From the NCBI GenBank assembly GCA_016207765.1, contig JACQOY010000113.1, positions 1 to 6,990 of the forward strand: 6,990 nucleotides of DNA, read 5' to 3'. Positions 6,674 to 6,990 of the stretch are shown one piece after another. The notes under the pieces were generated by a model that did not search any database, was not told the origin of the DNA, and saw nothing but the letters and a program-made list of their open reading frames with translations. The DNA is from Deltaproteobacteria bacterium. Lineage in GTDB: Bacteria > UBA10199 > SBBF01. The stretch's first letter is position 1; each line of letters begins with the position of its first letter. The position numbers and the translations under genes are program-made.

Positions 6674-6707
6674 CTTGATTTTTAGCATTTTTTAACCAAA
6701 AATCAAG
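6674..6707. repeat. 10-bp perfect inverted repeat over the ATPase promoter, operator-like
   Basis: CTTGATTTTT (6674-6683) and AAAAATCAAG (6698-6707) are perfect inverted copies separated by 14 bp. Read on the minus strand, one arm covers the -35 TTGATT and the other covers most of the -10 and the bases up to 3 nt before the start codon. That is the geometry of a repressor operator. No regulator gene is next to it within the window. An RNA hairpin from readthrough is an alternative, but the arms are very AT-rich and would be weak. Confidence 0.6.
6679..6706 (-). promoter_or_regulatory. Predicted promoter of the DUF4143 ATPase gene
   Basis: On the minus strand, TTGATT (6706-6701) lies 16 bp from an extended -10, TGC plus TAAAAA (hexamer 6684-6679). 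The hexamer ends 7 nt before the ATG at 6671, so the transcript would be leaderless or nearly so. The octamer ATGCTAAA (6688-6681) is shared with two other promoters here. Both promoter hexamers overlap the arms of a perfect inverted repeat, which suggests control by a DNA-binding dimer. Confidence 0.5.
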
Positions 6708-6755
6708 TATATTTTAGATAAAAATCCACGGAAGAATAAGTGCGGCTACACTTGT

Positions 6756-6785
6756 TTGACACCCCCTGATCCCTCATGCTAAATC
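6756..6785 (+). promoter_or_regulatory. Predicted promoter of the AmgK-like kinase gene
   Basis: A perfect -35 TTGACA (6756-6761) is followed after 18 bp by TAAATC (6780-6785) with an upstream extended-minus-10 TG (6777-6778). The -10 hexamer is poor by itself (3 of 6), but the TG and the octamer ATGCTAAA (6776-6783) match the two other promoters in the window. It ends 6 nt before the ATG at 6792. A small AAGTG/CACTT inverted repeat (6739-6754) lies just upstream of the -35. Confidence 0.5.
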
Positions 6786-6791
6786 GCCGGA

Positions 6792-6990
6792 ATGGATGAG
6801 GTTATCCGCGACCTGCTGAAATCGCAAACAAACATCCCCTTAGGCCCTTTCGAACTCCACAAACTCTCCGGTGACGCCAGCTATCGCGAATATTACCGCC
6901 TCAAATTCGCCGACGGCAAAACGCTTATCGTGATGAAAATGCCGGCCGGGTTTTCGTCCGTTTCCGAAGAGATCACCAAGCCATCAAAAC
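6792..6990 (+). CDS. Aminoglycoside-phosphotransferase-fold kinase, AmgK-like (5' part only)
   Basis: Only the first 66 residues are in the window; the frame is open to the end. The segment LHKLSGDASYREYYRLKF (about 23-40) carries the G-D-A-S-x-R-x-Y-x-R signature of the glycine-rich loop in AmgK-type sugar kinases, and TLIVMKMP (about 45-52) supplies the following strand with the expected ATP-binding lysine region. AmgK phosphorylates the anomeric hydroxyl of N-acetylmuramate and N-acetylglucosamine for peptidoglycan recycling, and its gene is often followed by the nucleotidyltransferase gene murU, which would lie outside this window. A more distant APH-family kinase cannot be excluded without the catalytic loop. 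The ATG at 6792 is chosen because the next upstream ATG (6776) is out of frame and soon stopped. No Shine-Dalgarno sequence is present; a promoter ends 6 nt upstream. Confidence 0.75.
   Translation, partial: MDEVIRDLLKSQTNIPLGPFELHKLSGDASYREYYRLKFADGKTLIVMKMPAGFSSVSEEITKPSK

Noticed and set aside
6671..6675. AAGG before the ATPase start as a Shine-Dalgarno
   Set aside because: It sits about one base from the ATG, much closer than the usual 5-9 nt spacing.

Overview
This window is compact bacterial chromosome of moderate GC, with six protein genes and short, heavily structured gaps; no gap exceeds 300 bp. From left to right: a complete valyl-tRNA synthetase gene (valS) on the minus strand; diverging from it, a multi-pass membrane protein of the flippase-like (LPG-synthase transmembrane region / UPF0104) family on the plus strand; two plus-strand genes for soluble helical proteins that I do not recognise; a convergent minus-strand gene for a DUF4143-type AAA ATPase with a PD-(D/E)XK-like C-terminus; and, diverging from that, the 5' end of an aminoglycoside-phosphotransferase-fold kinase resembling the sugar kinase AmgK, which is cut by the window end.

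The source looks like a Gram-negative, deltaproteobacteria-like lineage (Myxococcota, Desulfobacterota, Bdellovibrionota or a related candidate phylum). This is a weak inference from the AmgK-like kinase, from promoters of the TTGACA / TGCTAAA style, and from dispersed palindromes of the GTCATTCCCGCG type. There is no rRNA, tRNA, CRISPR array, transposase or phage gene.

The gaps hold the most unusual material. No gene has a well-placed Shine-Dalgarno sequence. Four of the six (valS, the first unknown gene, the ATPase and the kinase) have a -10-like hexamer ending only 6-8 nt before the chosen ATG, and three of these share the octamer ATGCTAAA at nearly the same distance. That suggests leaderless or nearly leaderless mRNAs. 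The ATPase promoter is also embedded in a 10-bp perfect inverted repeat. Three intergenic regions (3672-3784, 4478-4585, 5268-5359) carry multi-stem inverted repeats, one ending 5 nt before a start codon.

Functionally, valS is housekeeping, the flippase-like protein and the kinase fit envelope lipid or sugar metabolism, and the ATPase is a common accessory gene. The two unknown genes may form one transcription unit (126 bp apart, same strand) and are the best candidates for undescribed biology, but nothing in the sequence gives them a function. I do not see an obvious new defence or mobile system.
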